Of a stretch of DNA of 64,000 nt, positions 46,773 to 57,603 are shown piece by piece. The position numbers were made by a program, and so were the translations under genes. The stretch's first letter is position 1; each line of letters begins with the position of its first letter. Origin of the DNA: Ilyonectria destructans (Eukaryota; Ascomycota; Sordariomycetes; Hypocreales; Nectriaceae); NCBI GenBank assembly GCA_020740775.1, contig JAHEWK010000007.1, positions 2,852,001 to 2,916,000 on the forward strand, in the 5' to 3' direction. The notes below the pieces were generated by a model. The model saw only the letters and a list, made by a program, of their open reading frames with translations. It searched no databases and was not told the origin of the DNA.

Positions 46773-47358
46773 GTTATGTGGTGGCTTGAAGAATTTGAGA
46801 GGTGGAATTGGAAAAGGATTGGAGACCACCGACGAGGGATGCGAAATGCGAGATTGTCATTATCTGTGAGAGTCAACTAGAAATAGGATCAGAGAATGAT
46901 CATTAATTAATAAAAACAAAGCCGCGATTTAATTTGTTGGTTCTGTCCCAAGCCTTCACGCGCCGATTATGCCTGCCCCGCGCTTGTTGTAGACAGACAG
47001 GGGGCTCACTAGCGTTGGCCTCCTGGCCCGAGGCCTCGTTGACGCCGAGGAGTGAGTGAATTGTTCTAGTGAGTCGCGTATTATGCAAAGTCGAAATGGC
47101 CCTCGGAAACCAGGCTGCCAGGGGAAGTACCGTAGTGGAACAGCAATCGGTTTGTGGCGGTGAGAGGATCAAGCGTCTTCATTCGCTCTTCGCCGCATCC
47201 GGATGATGCTAGTGCCATGATTTGTGTTTGAGGATGTTCCAAATATTCCATAATATATATCGTCTCTCCGGCTGGAGAGAAGGATGTTGAATCAACGAGT
47301 CATCCCTTCTTGTGCTTGATTCCCTACTCCTCCATTACTGAGCACCAGCTTCCCAAAG
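46773..47358. promoter_or_regulatory. Divergent SDR 3 / hydrolase promoter, three sites
   Basis: CCGAGG at 47028-47033 and 47045-47050 (17 bp apart, direct) and CCTCGG at 47102-47107. No gene lies between. Confidence 0.55.
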
Positions 47359-48326
47359 ATGACTTCCACTCGGGACTTTGACATTCCTACTTACGATGGA
47401 ATTAAACTGCGAGGCACCCTATACTGTATAGGGCAGCAGAAGCCCTGCATCATAATGTCCAGTGGTGTGAGTCAGCCCAAGGGAGACGAGCCTACTTCGC
47501 GGCAGTTCGTATGCTAATAAATATATTTCGTCGCTAGTGGTCGGGTCTTCGCACCCACTTCATTCCCGATTTCGCGGCACGATTCAACGCTGCCGGGTAT
47601 GGCGTCCTGGCATATGACAACAGAGGTTGGGGCGAGAGCGAGGGCATGCCTCGTGAGGAAGTCGATCCTTGGCTGCAGACTCGCGACTATTTCGACGCCT
47701 TCAACTTTGCCACAGTTCAGCCCGAAATTAATGCCACTAAGATAGTCTACTGGGGGTCCAGCATGTCCAGTGGAAACGCCGTTTGTGCTGCCGCCATCAA
47801 CAAGAAGATTGCGGCTGTCATTCTTCAGGTCCCGTTCGTCTCCGGCGAGGCAATCAGCCGCAGCCCTGGCATGGATACCAGCATGTTCGTGCTGGAACGC
47901 GGCAAGGCCGTGGCTGAGGGCGCTGCCTCCAAGATTGACAACTTCCCCAGCTCAATGGAGGAACTCATGGCTGGTACATCCAAAGCCGTGCTCAGGGATC
48001 CTGAGGCCATAGCCTTCATCGACGAAATGAAGAGACGCGGTATGGATTGGTCCAAGACTTGCACGGTGCAGAGCTTGACGAACGCCGTGCTCCATGAGCC
48101 GGTAGCGTACATCCACCGGATTTCGCCCACGCCCATGTTGATGATTGTCTCAAATAGCGACGTCACCACACAAACTCATTTGCAACTCCAAATGTACGAA
48201 AAGGCATTAGAGCCGAAGACATTGACGATTCTCAAGGGCGTGGGACATTTCAGCCCGTACTATGGCGAGACATTCGAGATCAATATTAAAGCCCAGCTTG
48301 ACTTTCTCAAGGAGACTATTGGATGA
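47359..48326 (+). CDS. Alpha/beta-hydrolase (S15/dienelactone-hydrolase-like)
   Basis: Two exons (47359-47466 and 47538-48326) encode 298 residues. The fold is recognisable from GYGVLAYDNRGWGES, the nucleophile elbow at YWGSSMSSG (Ser111), the acid region VSNSDVTT and GVGHFSPYYGE (His). The elbow reads GSSMS rather than GxSxG, an unusual replacement also seen in some fungal polyketide-transferase-like hydrolases. Relatives of this YcjY/S15-like group act as esterases, C-C hydrolases or acyltransferases. It is unrelated in detail to the three HSL-type esterases. Divergent from SDR 3 with shared CCTCGG-type sites, it probably serves in the same pathway. Confidence 0.83.
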
Positions 48327-48673
48327 TATAAGACGTCGGGAAATCTTTACCTCAGATGGATAGAACAATAGAGCCGCCCTTGCCCTCAACTTTTATGTCA
48401 ACCTAAGTAAAATTGTGTAACCGTGATAACCTGAAGCCGATGCGGCCAGCTAAAAAAAAGTACTAAACAATGTTTTGCATTCCAAATTCTACTTCACAGG
48501 CTTCGTTACAAGATGCCAAGTCCCTTGGTGGTGTTTGAAGTCAATTTAGAATGCGAAATAGAAGTTCTAGGTAATGTATGCAATCAGCCTATTGTACTTC
48601 TAATGGCACTACACGCCGCTGACTACCCTATCAATTCGCCCTGCAGGTCACACTTTGGCGTGACGGCTCATAA

Positions 48674-48946
48674 TTACAAATGAGCCTGCAACTTCTTCTG
48701 CCTTTCTTGGTCTTTCAAGACACGTCTCAAGATCTTCCCACTGGGGCTCTTCGGGATCTGCGCAACGAATTCAATGCCACCCTGCAACCACTTGTACCTC
48801 GCCTTGTGCCCGGTGATGCCGCAGGTGAATGGGTTACGAGATTGCGCGAAGAGTTTCCGACCATCTCGCTCATTGTACATGAACTCTTCCACCGTGACTT
48901 CGGGAGCAGTTTGTATCGGGAGGGGGTTTGGCCTAGGGCGGCGCAT
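48674..48946 (-). pseudogene. 3' relic of a second 4CL-like acyl-CoA ligase
   Basis: About 90 codons match only the C-terminal end of AMP-forming ligases: VTVEEFMYNER, then RYKWLQGGIEFVAQIP and the catalytic-lysine motif PKSPSGKILRRVLKD, ending LQAHL. Odd insertions (FAQSRNPFTCGITG) split the first part. Upstream sequence (48947-49625) lacks the adenylation domain, so the 5' nine-tenths is gone. It resembles the intact ligase at 10.8-12.8 kb (RYKWVKEVEFVTEIP) and its terminus AHL would fit a PTS1. It is best read as a deleted paralogue. Confidence 0.75.
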
Positions 48947-49625
48947 GAAACACCATGGTGTTGCGTGTTATTGTTGGTTCTTTCGTGATAGGACTGCTGA
49001 GTATTCTTACCTAGAGAAGGTAGAGGATGATTCTGGCGTATATCGTTTATGAGTGACAAGACTTGGAGTTAGCCTAACGACCAATCTCGCACATCGCATC
49101 CGCAGCGGTCGGAAAACTCCCGTAGCCAAAGCCGTAGTTCGACGGCAGTTTTGGTCCACTGGACCGAGGCTTGCCCCCTTAAGCTAAGCGGCCTCGGGGG
49201 GCTTGCCTGATATGGTCACGTCTATCAAACCCCGCGTTGAGGATCAGCATCGATGAAGCTACTGCATAGATGTTGCGGGGTAGATGCAGGCTCGCTAATC
49301 AATGAGTAATGATGTGGGCTGGGTCGAGCTAGACCAAGACGGAGGCAGGTTGATGGGTAGACTGCAACATACGATTTCCAATTGGTGAAACGTTCCGAGC
49401 ATGCGCCTGCGTTGGCAACGCGCCGTTATGGCTCCCCTCCCTCGGCACACCACTCGGAATTATCATTCCGCAGTCGACTCCCAGAATATGTCTTAAGAGG
49501 GGCAAAGCTGCAGGATTAAGCTCAGTGCCGTCACTCTCCATTTCTCAAACAAAGCCATTCATACAACACTGATAGTATTACGACATACATACTAGAGCAC
49601 AGCGTTAGAAATCCAAGACGAAGCC
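48947..49625. promoter_or_regulatory. Promoter of Baeyer-Villiger monooxygenase 3
   Basis: CCGAGG at 49164-49169 and CCTCGG at 49192-49197 form an inverted pair 22 bp apart; a third CCTCGG is at 49440-49445. No further coding sequence is present. Confidence 0.55.
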
Positions 49626-51725
49626 ATGGGTGACGTAATCAACGACACGAGCGAGAACGTTCACGAGTTCACCCTCAAAGATAGCCCGGTCGAAAATCAG
49701 CGGCGCCTACGGGTCGTCGTCATTGGTGCTGGCTTCTCGGGTATCTGCACCGCGATTCGGTGAGCAACGAGTCCAGGCCGAACTTTACTGCTGCAAAGTG
49801 TGAATATTGACACGACGATGACAGAATCAGCCAGAGGCTGAGGAATATCGATCTTGCGGTCTACGAGGCGAACCCAGAACCGGCAGGAGTTTGGTAAGTC
49901 GTGACAACATTGTTAATACAATAATCTAATCATGAGTGAAGGTGGTTGAACCGCTACCCGGGCCTTGCCTGTGACATTCCTTGTGAGTATCCCAATCTAG
50001 TGATTCAGAGATGTGAAGAAGGAATCAGCACCTAACACATCTTCTGCACCTTCAGCATACAGCTATCAGTTTAGTTTCGCGCCAAACCCGTACTGGTCTT
50101 CGCTATACGCACCGGGTCCGGAAATCCGGGCCTATATGCAAGATGTTGCGGAGCGGTTCGGGGCTACGCGACATATCAAGACGTCTCACAAGGTGACATC
50201 CGGTACCTGGGATGATGAGAAAAAGCTATGGTAAGCGGTGACATCCTCACTCAACACCTGAGCAGTCGACTAACCAGCAAAGGAAACTCGTGGTACTCAA
50301 TTTGGAAACTGGCGAGTCATTCGAGGACACTGCAAACATCCTTATATCTGCCAAAGGTGGCCTGAACCAGATCTCCTGGCCCAAGATCAAGGGTTTGAAG
50401 AGCTTTGGCGGAAAGCTCATGCATTCCGGTGCCTGGGATGAGGAGTTAGTATCGCCACATCGTTGCAAGAGTAACAGTTCTAACAACGGGTAGCGTTGAT
50501 CTGCGTAACAAACGTGTTGGCATTATCGGCAATGGATCTAGTGCGATTCAGATCGTTCCAGCCATCCAGCCACTCGAAGGACTGAAACTATCGTGCTTTG
50601 CGCGCTCTCCTACTTGGATTGCCTCGTCTTTCGGTGATCGGGTGATGGTACAATTGGGAATGGACCCCAAAAACTCCAAATGTATGTGAATTGTCACCTC
50701 TCTCAACACCGAGTAAAGTAAGCTAAGCATCAAACACAGTCACACGGCGCCATCAGGAGTACATGGCTAGGTTTCCGCAAAGATACCAAGAAATCAGGAA
50801 GATGATTGAAGACGACGGTGCCACAATTTACCCCATCACTCTCCAAGGTACGAAGGAGCAACTGGGTGCCAAGGCCGCCTTCGAAGCCGGAATGCGCCAA
50901 CGTCTCGACGGCCGAGAGGATCTTATAGAGCCTATGATCCCTAAATTTGCAGCTGGATGCCGCCGTCTAACGCCTGGACCGGGATATCTGGAGGCCTTGA
51001 AACAGGAAAATGTGGATTTCATCACCACGCCGATTCAGGAAATCACACCCGAAGGCATCAAACTGACTGTTGGAGATGAAGTCAAACTAGACGTCCTGAT
51101 ATGCGCAACGGGCTACGATATCGAGGCACCTCCAACATTCGAACTTGTGGGCCGCAACGGCACGACACTGGCAAACAAGTGGAAGCCACATTTTCAGTCG
51201 TATATCTCCATGGCTGTAGATGAATTCCCCAACTTCTTCATTATCGGGGGGCCCAACAGCGCCCTCGGGTCAGGCAGCCTGACCAGTGTGTACGAAGCGC
51301 AGGTCAACTACGCCGTCAAGGTTATCCGCAAGATGCAGAAGGAAGACTACAGCACCATTGAACCCAAGAAGGAGAGGGTGAACGACTTCAGCCAGTACAT
51401 TGATGAGTATTTCAAGGGTACGGTGTATACTGATGAGTGCTCGTCATGGTACCGTGCGGGTAAGTCGGGAACACGCATCGTCGCACTTTGGCCAGGTTCA
51501 TCAGCACATTGCCTCGAGATTTTGAGGTCACCGCGTTGGGAAGACTTTAACTACGAGAGTGCTGACAAGACGGGTAACCACCTTCGGTGGTTGGGCAATG
51601 GCTGGAGCATAACCCTTACTGAGGGAGACCCTTCGTGGTTTCTCGATGAGGACATTGTAGACGTGCCTGACGAGGGAGAGCCGGAGAAAAGCAAGTTCTA
51701 TAAGAACCGACCATTCTCACATTAA
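49626..51725 (+). CDS. Baeyer-Villiger-type flavin monooxygenase 3
   Basis: Seven exons (49626-49759, 49825-49893, 49942-49982, 50056-50230, 50283-50444, 50494-50681, 50740-51725) encode 584 residues. FAD motif GAGFSG at 34-39; splicing yields GVWWLNRYPGLACDIPSYSY. The Baeyer-Villiger fingerprint is perfect: FGGKLMHSGAW (181-191). The NADPH motif GNGSSA follows, and ATGYD lies in the C-terminal half. It lacks the N-terminal extensions of monooxygenases 1 and 2 and differs from them in having six introns, so it is not a local duplicate. It is predicted to oxygenate a ketone to an ester. Three CCTCGG-type sites lie upstream. Confidence 0.9.
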
Positions 51726-52254
51726 TGGTATGAAAGTTTTAGTGGTCCTTTGCTGCTTATATAGAACGCTAGTTGAGACGATTGAATATATTAGCTCCAT
51801 GCGGCTGGGTTTCTATCGCGATATTATGTTCGCCCGATAACCATTTGAGTTTTCCGACTTGACTGAATAGCATTAGATGCATGAAAGCCAGCGTTGAAAC
51901 TAAACTTGGTTGCAAATATCCTCACAATTATAGTCACCATGAAGAGAATGAGTTACTTACATGCTGACACTTCAACATTGAAATCATACAACATATTCCT
52001 AGCTTCTCAATCAATATCAACCCCTGTAAACCGCCATTTCTCCTTGCAAGGAATACTTCGACGATGGGGCCAACGTAGGAGCGAGCGCATTCGCATCTCG
52101 AAAAAAGATTGCTTCACATATTGGCTACTGATGATGATCTCAACTGGTTCTTGATTGTGATTTTCACGATCGTGCATCTCCCTTCGATGAAGTATATTCA
52201 ATCTAGCTAAGTGGGTGGTCCGGGATATCTTCAAGTAGTAATACTGACCATATA
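51726..52254. other. Convergent intergenic gap
   Basis: This lies between the 3' ends of monooxygenase 3 and the bZIP gene. No gene or regulatory motif was recognised. Confidence 0.55.
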
Positions 52255-53902
52255 TTAAAAACTATCAATAGAATCAAGGTAGAAGTCAATAAAACTGTAA
52301 TATGTCTCAGCCGTAGGGAAGTCAAGTGGCTTCGGAGGGGTCAGAGTAAGTTGTAGGTCAGGCTTCAAAGGAATTCCGGCCGCCATAATATCGACATTAT
52401 GGTCATATAGTTCCGGATATTTGCCAAACAACGATGGATCAACCTTGTAAAAAGATGGACCTCGGTCCATGTTGAGATACCGAAACGCAGCGCGAGCATA
52501 CTTTCCCACAGTAAACAGGGATGCAGCATCTGGCGCCGGAAGCGTCTTGTCCAGATCGTTTTCAATCTCATCCAGCGAGGACATGCCTGAAACTAAATCG
52601 GTGACGCGGACATAGACGTCCAAGGCTGGAGCTCCTTGTATTAGGTCGGACATCTTGGCCTCGACCACATAGCTGTTGACAACATCGCAAAATATTTGGT
52701 CAATTTGCGGATTGGCGGCATGAAGTTGAATAAGTCGATCCCGTACAGAAGGGAATGCGATCCAATCGATTGCTCGGGGGTGTTGGTTAGTTGCCTGGAT
52801 GTCTGTTGGTCGAAATCTCTCGTGGAGCCTTCCAAAAGTACTCAATGACGGGTAGATTTGCCAAGCTGTGAGATCAATAGTGTGGAAGTATCGTGTTTTA
52901 GCATACCAATCCATCATGTGCGGTCGTGCCATGCTATTGAACATTGACAGGGCCATCAAGATTGGCTGATACAGGCTAAACAGGGGTTAGAAACACTCAC
53001 TGAGGGTTTTAGATCCTTGAATTACCTTCGCGCTAGGCTTTGAGGACTTGTTATCAATCCTGTTCTGTTGAGTTTGTCCTTTAGAAATAGTTGAAGGACA
53101 TTGATGTGATCAGAAAACGGGGAATTTGAAGGTGCCCATCGTTTCCCAAGAATAGCCATAGACTTTTCCGATGAACTGATGGCATTCATATAAGATTGTG
53201 GACCCATTTGGTACCCGAAATCCCATATCTTTGGAATCTGCTCGTACAAAGGACCAGCTTCGACAATGCTCAAATTCGGCCCAGTGTGGAGCTCAATGTC
53301 CTCTATTACAGCATCAGAGTCAACTCGAGTATAGTTTGAAGACAACCTTTACTCACGAAGTGATACGGTCATAGGCGCGGGAGATTTGTGTGCACTGGCA
53401 CCGCTATCCAACGGTTCCGGTGCGAATGTTTCATCGGCAGTCAGCCAACAGCTGGGACTCAAAAAGCTTTCCGGCGTCTCAAAGCAAGATTCTTGTGGCT
53501 CAGGGGAGCCCTTCTCATTCTCCTTGCTCATGGAGGCAGCTTCATCCAGAGTTTTCGATACAGATTCCGACATGGACTGCACGGTAGCTAACAGCCTCGA
53601 CATTTTGTTCTGAACGTCGACGAGCTGCGCACGCAAGACGCTGTTTTCGCGTTGGAGAGCTTCAATCCGTTCATTGTCTGGCCGTTGGTTAGCATCGACG
53701 AGACTCCGCAGCTCCCTGATGGACTCTGCTTGTCGACGCCGGAAAGCTTGCTGAGATAAGCGATTGCGTAGTTTCCTGGAGTCATGGTGAGATTCTCTGC
53801 ATCGGAAGAGAAGTGAACGATAGGGACGTACTTTCTTTCTTGTGAGTCGTTAGGGTAGGCGCATTGGTCCATACTGTGGGGAGGCGAAGTGTCACGGTTC
53901 AT
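52255..53902 (-). CDS. bZIP transcription factor with DUF3425-like C-terminus
   Basis: Four exons (53832-53902, 53357-53775, 53026-53302, 52255-52975) encode 495 residues. Splicing assembles the basic region ERKKLRNRLSQQAFRRRQAE, followed by a leucine-zipper heptad segment (RELRSLV, IEALQRENSVLRAQL, VQNKMSRLL). A Ser/Pro-rich linker leads to the C-terminal half (GPLYEQIPKIWDFGYQM; ARPHMMDWYAKTRYFH; RAIDWIAFPSVRDRLI), the DUF3425 architecture common in ascomycetes. It is a nuclear regulator with unknown targets. It diverges from the GH3 gene; its promoter contains CGG-N5-CGG elements, so it may be co-controlled with region C. Confidence 0.87.
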
Positions 53903-54728
53903 TTTGTAAGATCGTCACCTTGTGCTTCTTGGATTCATGAAGCCGACGGTTGTTGAAGAATTTACGCACCATCCTTACAGAGTAACCTTCGGATAATCTG
54001 ATTTTCCGACCGAAAGGCAAATACCGGTACGGAAGACGCTACGCTAAAGCGTGAAATATGGAGTTCAACCTCCACGAACCCAAATTCGCGCATATGATTC
54101 GTCCAAAGCGAGAGTCACAATTGGACAATTCGAACCACTGTCTAGGGAGAACGCGGAAGATATCTCAGCATAATTCATGCAAGTAGAGAAAACACACACC
54201 GAGCTGCCATTCCGCCAAAGTACAGGATATTGGTAGTGGCTTGGCATTTGTTCATGGTACTCTGGTAGATTCTCAATGCCCGTACTGCGTCCATCAGAAC
54301 TATTCCTAGGCGTTAGCGTACCCCGCTTGGAATTGATCATCCGCCCCTCGGCAGTAACATCCCGATATTCCGCGACCAGTGATGCAATGACTTTAGCGTT
54401 GGGGGCACGAAGCACTGCGGCAGTAGACTGGACAGTTGCCCGACATTCCACCATCATTATGATACGATGAATTGACTGCTGAAGGCATGATACATTATTA
54501 CAGACAGCGGCCCGACATTCCGCGACCAGCGTTTAATAAGCAGTTCAATACAACACATTTAGCCAAGACTCAGATCATGCACATGAATAATCCGCTACCG
54601 AACTATGGCGAGAGCTTGACAGAGATAATTTAAAACACGGCGTTGCCCTCCAAGTGCCTTCATGTCTTACAATTGTCTACCCTCTTCAGGTTATTTCTTT
54701 CAAGAGCAAAACATCCAGCGTCAATACC
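53903..54728. promoter_or_regulatory. Divergent bZIP/GH3 promoter with CGG-N5-CGG elements
   Basis: CCGATATTCCG at 54362-54372 and CCGACATTCCG at 54512-54522 lie inside a 21-bp near-identical segment repeated at 54361-54381 and 54511-54531. A degenerate third copy, CCGACATTCCA, is at 54440-54450. Each is two CGG triplets in direct repeat with 5-bp spacing. One CCTCGG is at 54345-54350. Confidence 0.65.
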
Positions 54729-56975
54729 ATGTCCCCCACTTTAGCTCTCAGTCAAGCCAAGCATGTTCACCCAATGCAAGGAGCAGACAGCTCTTATACA
54801 TTCCAAAAGGCAACCCAAGCTATCAGAGACGGCGAGAACCTATCCACTGTTGCTCAGATTCTACTCTCTCAACTCACACAAGCTGAGCGTCTGCATTTGC
54901 TAGATGGGGACGATGCATTCTACCCGGGCGTTCGGAAAATTCTCTGCGACCGGTACAACCGAGAGCCCTTTATCCACGGTGCAGTACCACGCCTCGGGAT
55001 TCCCGGGATTCGCTTTACGGACGGCCCTCGGGGGGTGGTTATGGGCGCATCGACCGCTTTCCCCGTGTCAATGGCCCGTGGAGCAACGTGGGACACTCTC
55101 CTTGAGCGACGAATCGGTGACGCAATTGGTCTCGAAGCCAAGGCTCAGGGGGCCAATTTCTTCGCTGGTGTCTGCGTCAATCTTCCTCGTCACCCGGCTT
55201 GGGGCCGAATTCAAGAGTCATATGGAGAAGACCCTCTTCTTCTGGGAGAATTTGGCTTGGCACTCACCCAAGGCGTGCAGCGTCACGTTATGGCTTGTGT
55301 GAAGCATTTTGCTCTCAATTCCATGGAGAATGCTCGATTCAGAGTTGATGTTCAAGTCGAGACGAACGTCCTTCACGAGGTCTATTTGCCACATTTCAGG
55401 CGAATTATCGAAGGAGGCGTTGCCTCGGTAATGTCCTCATATAATTCGGTCAATGGTGAATGGGCTGGTCAAAGCAAGCTCCTTCTCACAGATATTTTGC
55501 GACACAATTGGAATTTCGACGGATTTGTCCTTTCGGATTTCATCTTTGGCCTTCGAGATGCTGCACTGTCTCTAAAAAATGGCCTTGATATCGAAGCCCC
55601 ATTCTCACAACAGCGGGCCATCCACCTACGGACCGCAATTGAATCCGGGAAAATTAGCTGGGCAGATGTGGACAAAGCATGTTCCAACATTCTTGCTAAG
55701 GAGCTTCAATTCGAAATCCTTACTGGGTCAACGGTTCCTGATGTCTCCGTCGTCTTCTCCGCCAGACACCGGTCACTAGCGCGCGAAGTTGCAGGCCGAT
55801 CCATGGTTCTTTTGAGAAATAAGACCATTCAGGGTGCACCTATTCTTCCTTTGAACGTCAAGAAGCTGTCAAGAGTTGCCGTTGTCGGTCGTCTTGCCAA
55901 CGTCGCAAATACCGGCGATAAAGGGTCTTCTCAAGTGTTCGCTCCTCATGTGGTGACTCCATTTGAAGGACTGAGAGCTGCATTACCTAATACGGAGGTT
56001 CTACTTGAGGACACAGACTCGGCAGAGAAAGCGCGCGAAGTTGCATCACACGTCGATGTGGTGATCTGCATCGCGGGCTATGACGCAAGGGATGAAGGCG
56101 AATACGTGGTGCCTTCGTCGCAGAATGACCCTGGCATCCTCGATCTTCTCCCTCCGGAAAAGTCAGCTGAAGATGCTGAAACATTAAAATTACTTCAAGG
56201 AGACTCAGGTGGTGCCACTGGAAATGCCGGGATCGAAGTTGGGGCAGGCGGCGATCGAAAGTCGTTGAGGCTTCGCCAGCGTGATGTTGACATCATCACT
56301 GCCGTGGCTGCAAGCAATAAAAAGACAGTGGTGTCAATAGTTGCTGCAGGTCCTGTAATATTGGAGGAATGGAAAGAACAAATCCCTGCGCTAATCATGG
56401 CTTGGTACGCAGGCTCAGAAGGTGGTCATGGCCTCGCCGACGTGCTTCTTGGCCGCGTTGATGCCAGTGGGAGATTGCCATTCTCTATTCCGAAAGATGA
56501 AGCTCATTTGCCCTATTTCGACATGAATGCTCGGAAGATCCAGTATGACCGCTGGTTCGGCCAAAGTCTTCTCGATAAGCTTGGTGTTGAAGCATCATTT
56601 CCCTTTGGATTTGGGTTGTCATACACCAACTTCGAGGTCACCAAAATTCGGCTTGGCAAACCCGACCTATCGCGTGATACAGAGACGTTGACAGTATGGG
56701 TGAGCGTTAGGAACACAGGACCAGTCAAGGGAAGATACATTGCACAGGTGTACGGGCGACCAGGACTCGACGACTTTCCAACTCGCATGCTGCTTGGATT
56801 TGCGCCTGTGGACCTGAACGAGGGTGAGTCGAAGGAGGTCGAGATTCTTGCATCGACTAGGCCGCTTCAACGGTGGATTGATGGCAAATTTGTGTTACCG
56901 CACATGGAAGTCGTCATCGAGGTTGCAGCATTTTCTGGCGATCCGCACGCTCTGCAGGCTATCTGTCATTTTTAA
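54729..56975 (+). CDS. GH3 beta-glucosidase-like enzyme, intracellular
   Basis: A 748-residue, single-exon glycoside hydrolase family 3 protein. The N-terminal TIM-barrel domain has FTDGPRG (98-104), KHF (192-194) and the nucleophile Asp270 in GFVLSDF, where most relatives have SDW. The C-terminal alpha/beta sandwich includes VAVVGRLAN and a GSEGGHGLADVL loop, and a fibronectin-III-like domain (GFGLSYTNFEV onward) ends the protein. There is no signal peptide, so it should act on beta-glucosides imported into the cell. That fits the convergent sugar transporter next door. No PA14 insertion is evident. The ATG at 54729 is the first in frame. Confidence 0.9.
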   Translation: MSPTLALSQAKHVHPMQGADSSYTFQKATQAIRDGENLSTVAQILLSQLTQAERLHLLDGDDAFYPGVRKILCDRYNREPFIHGAVPRLGIPGIRFTDGPRGVVMGASTAFPVSMARGATWDTLLERRIGDAIGLEAKAQGANFFAGVCVNLPRHPAWGRIQESYGEDPLLLGEFGLALTQGVQRHVMACVKHFALNSMENARFRVDVQVETNVLHEVYLPHFRRIIEGGVASVMSSYNSVNGEWAGQSKLLLTDILRHNWNFDGFVLSDFIFGLRDAALSLKNGLDIEAPFSQQRAIHLRTAIESGKISWADVDKACSNILAKELQFEILTGSTVPDVSVVFSARHRSLAREVAGRSMVLLRNKTIQGAPILPLNVKKLSRVAVVGRLANVANTGDKGSSQVFAPHVVTPFEGLRAALPNTEVLLEDTDSAEKAREVASHVDVVICIAGYDARDEGEYVVPSSQNDPGILDLLPPEKSAEDAETLKLLQGDSGGATGNAGIEVGAGGDRKSLRLRQRDVDIITAVAASNKKTVVSIVAAGPVILEEWKEQIPALIMAWYAGSEGGHGLADVLLGRVDASGRLPFSIPKDEAHLPYFDMNARKIQYDRWFGQSLLDKLGVEASFPFGFGLSYTNFEVTKIRLGKPDLSRDTETLTVWVSVRNTGPVKGRYIAQVYGRPGLDDFPTRMLLGFAPVDLNEGESKEVEILASTRPLQRWIDGKFVLPHMEVVIEVAAFSGDPHALQAICHF

Positions 56976-57603
56976 TAGTCGGTAGCGTATCTGGTTAGAT
57001 CTAACAATTGGCTTTATTGGAGTCTTTCAACTTATACCTTGCGTCACAAGAGGAAAATGGGACGACTAATCCAATGGCAACATCGATGCCGGCTGGAAGA
57101 AGGCGCAAAGTAGTTGTAAACCTGGTCGCCTGTGAGACTACCATCGACAAATAAGATAGATATATGTAGCTGATATCGGGAGGCCTACCTTCATGTCCTT
57201 CTCAGCCGTATCTCTATTAATATCCCTGGTCCCTGTAATGCAGATGCACTGAATATGATACTATTTGCATTATAACACGGCCTCTGCCGAGTGTAAATTT
57301 CACGCCGCAAAAGAAGCCACGTTTAGGGACTTTACACGCAGGACTCCCAGGATTTGGATTAGTTGAATCAATGCTACTTGATGCGTTGAATTATCGAGGA
57401 GAAGAACAGAAGTATAAGAGCTACTACGATAGCTTGGATCAAGGAATACTAATCAAAGCAATGATGTATTCAAAATCCATGAAAGATAAACGTATTCACG
57501 TCCTCTGAACTTAGGTAGAGCCGTTCCTCGAAGTGCCGAACAAGCTACGTACTAGCCGGACTCCAATAAAACCCTGTCTACCAAACTGCATCATCGCAAC
57601 ATC
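56976..57603. other. Convergent intergenic gap
   Basis: This lies between the 3' ends of the GH3 and sugar-transporter genes. No gene, and notably no CGG-N5-CGG element. Confidence 0.55.
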
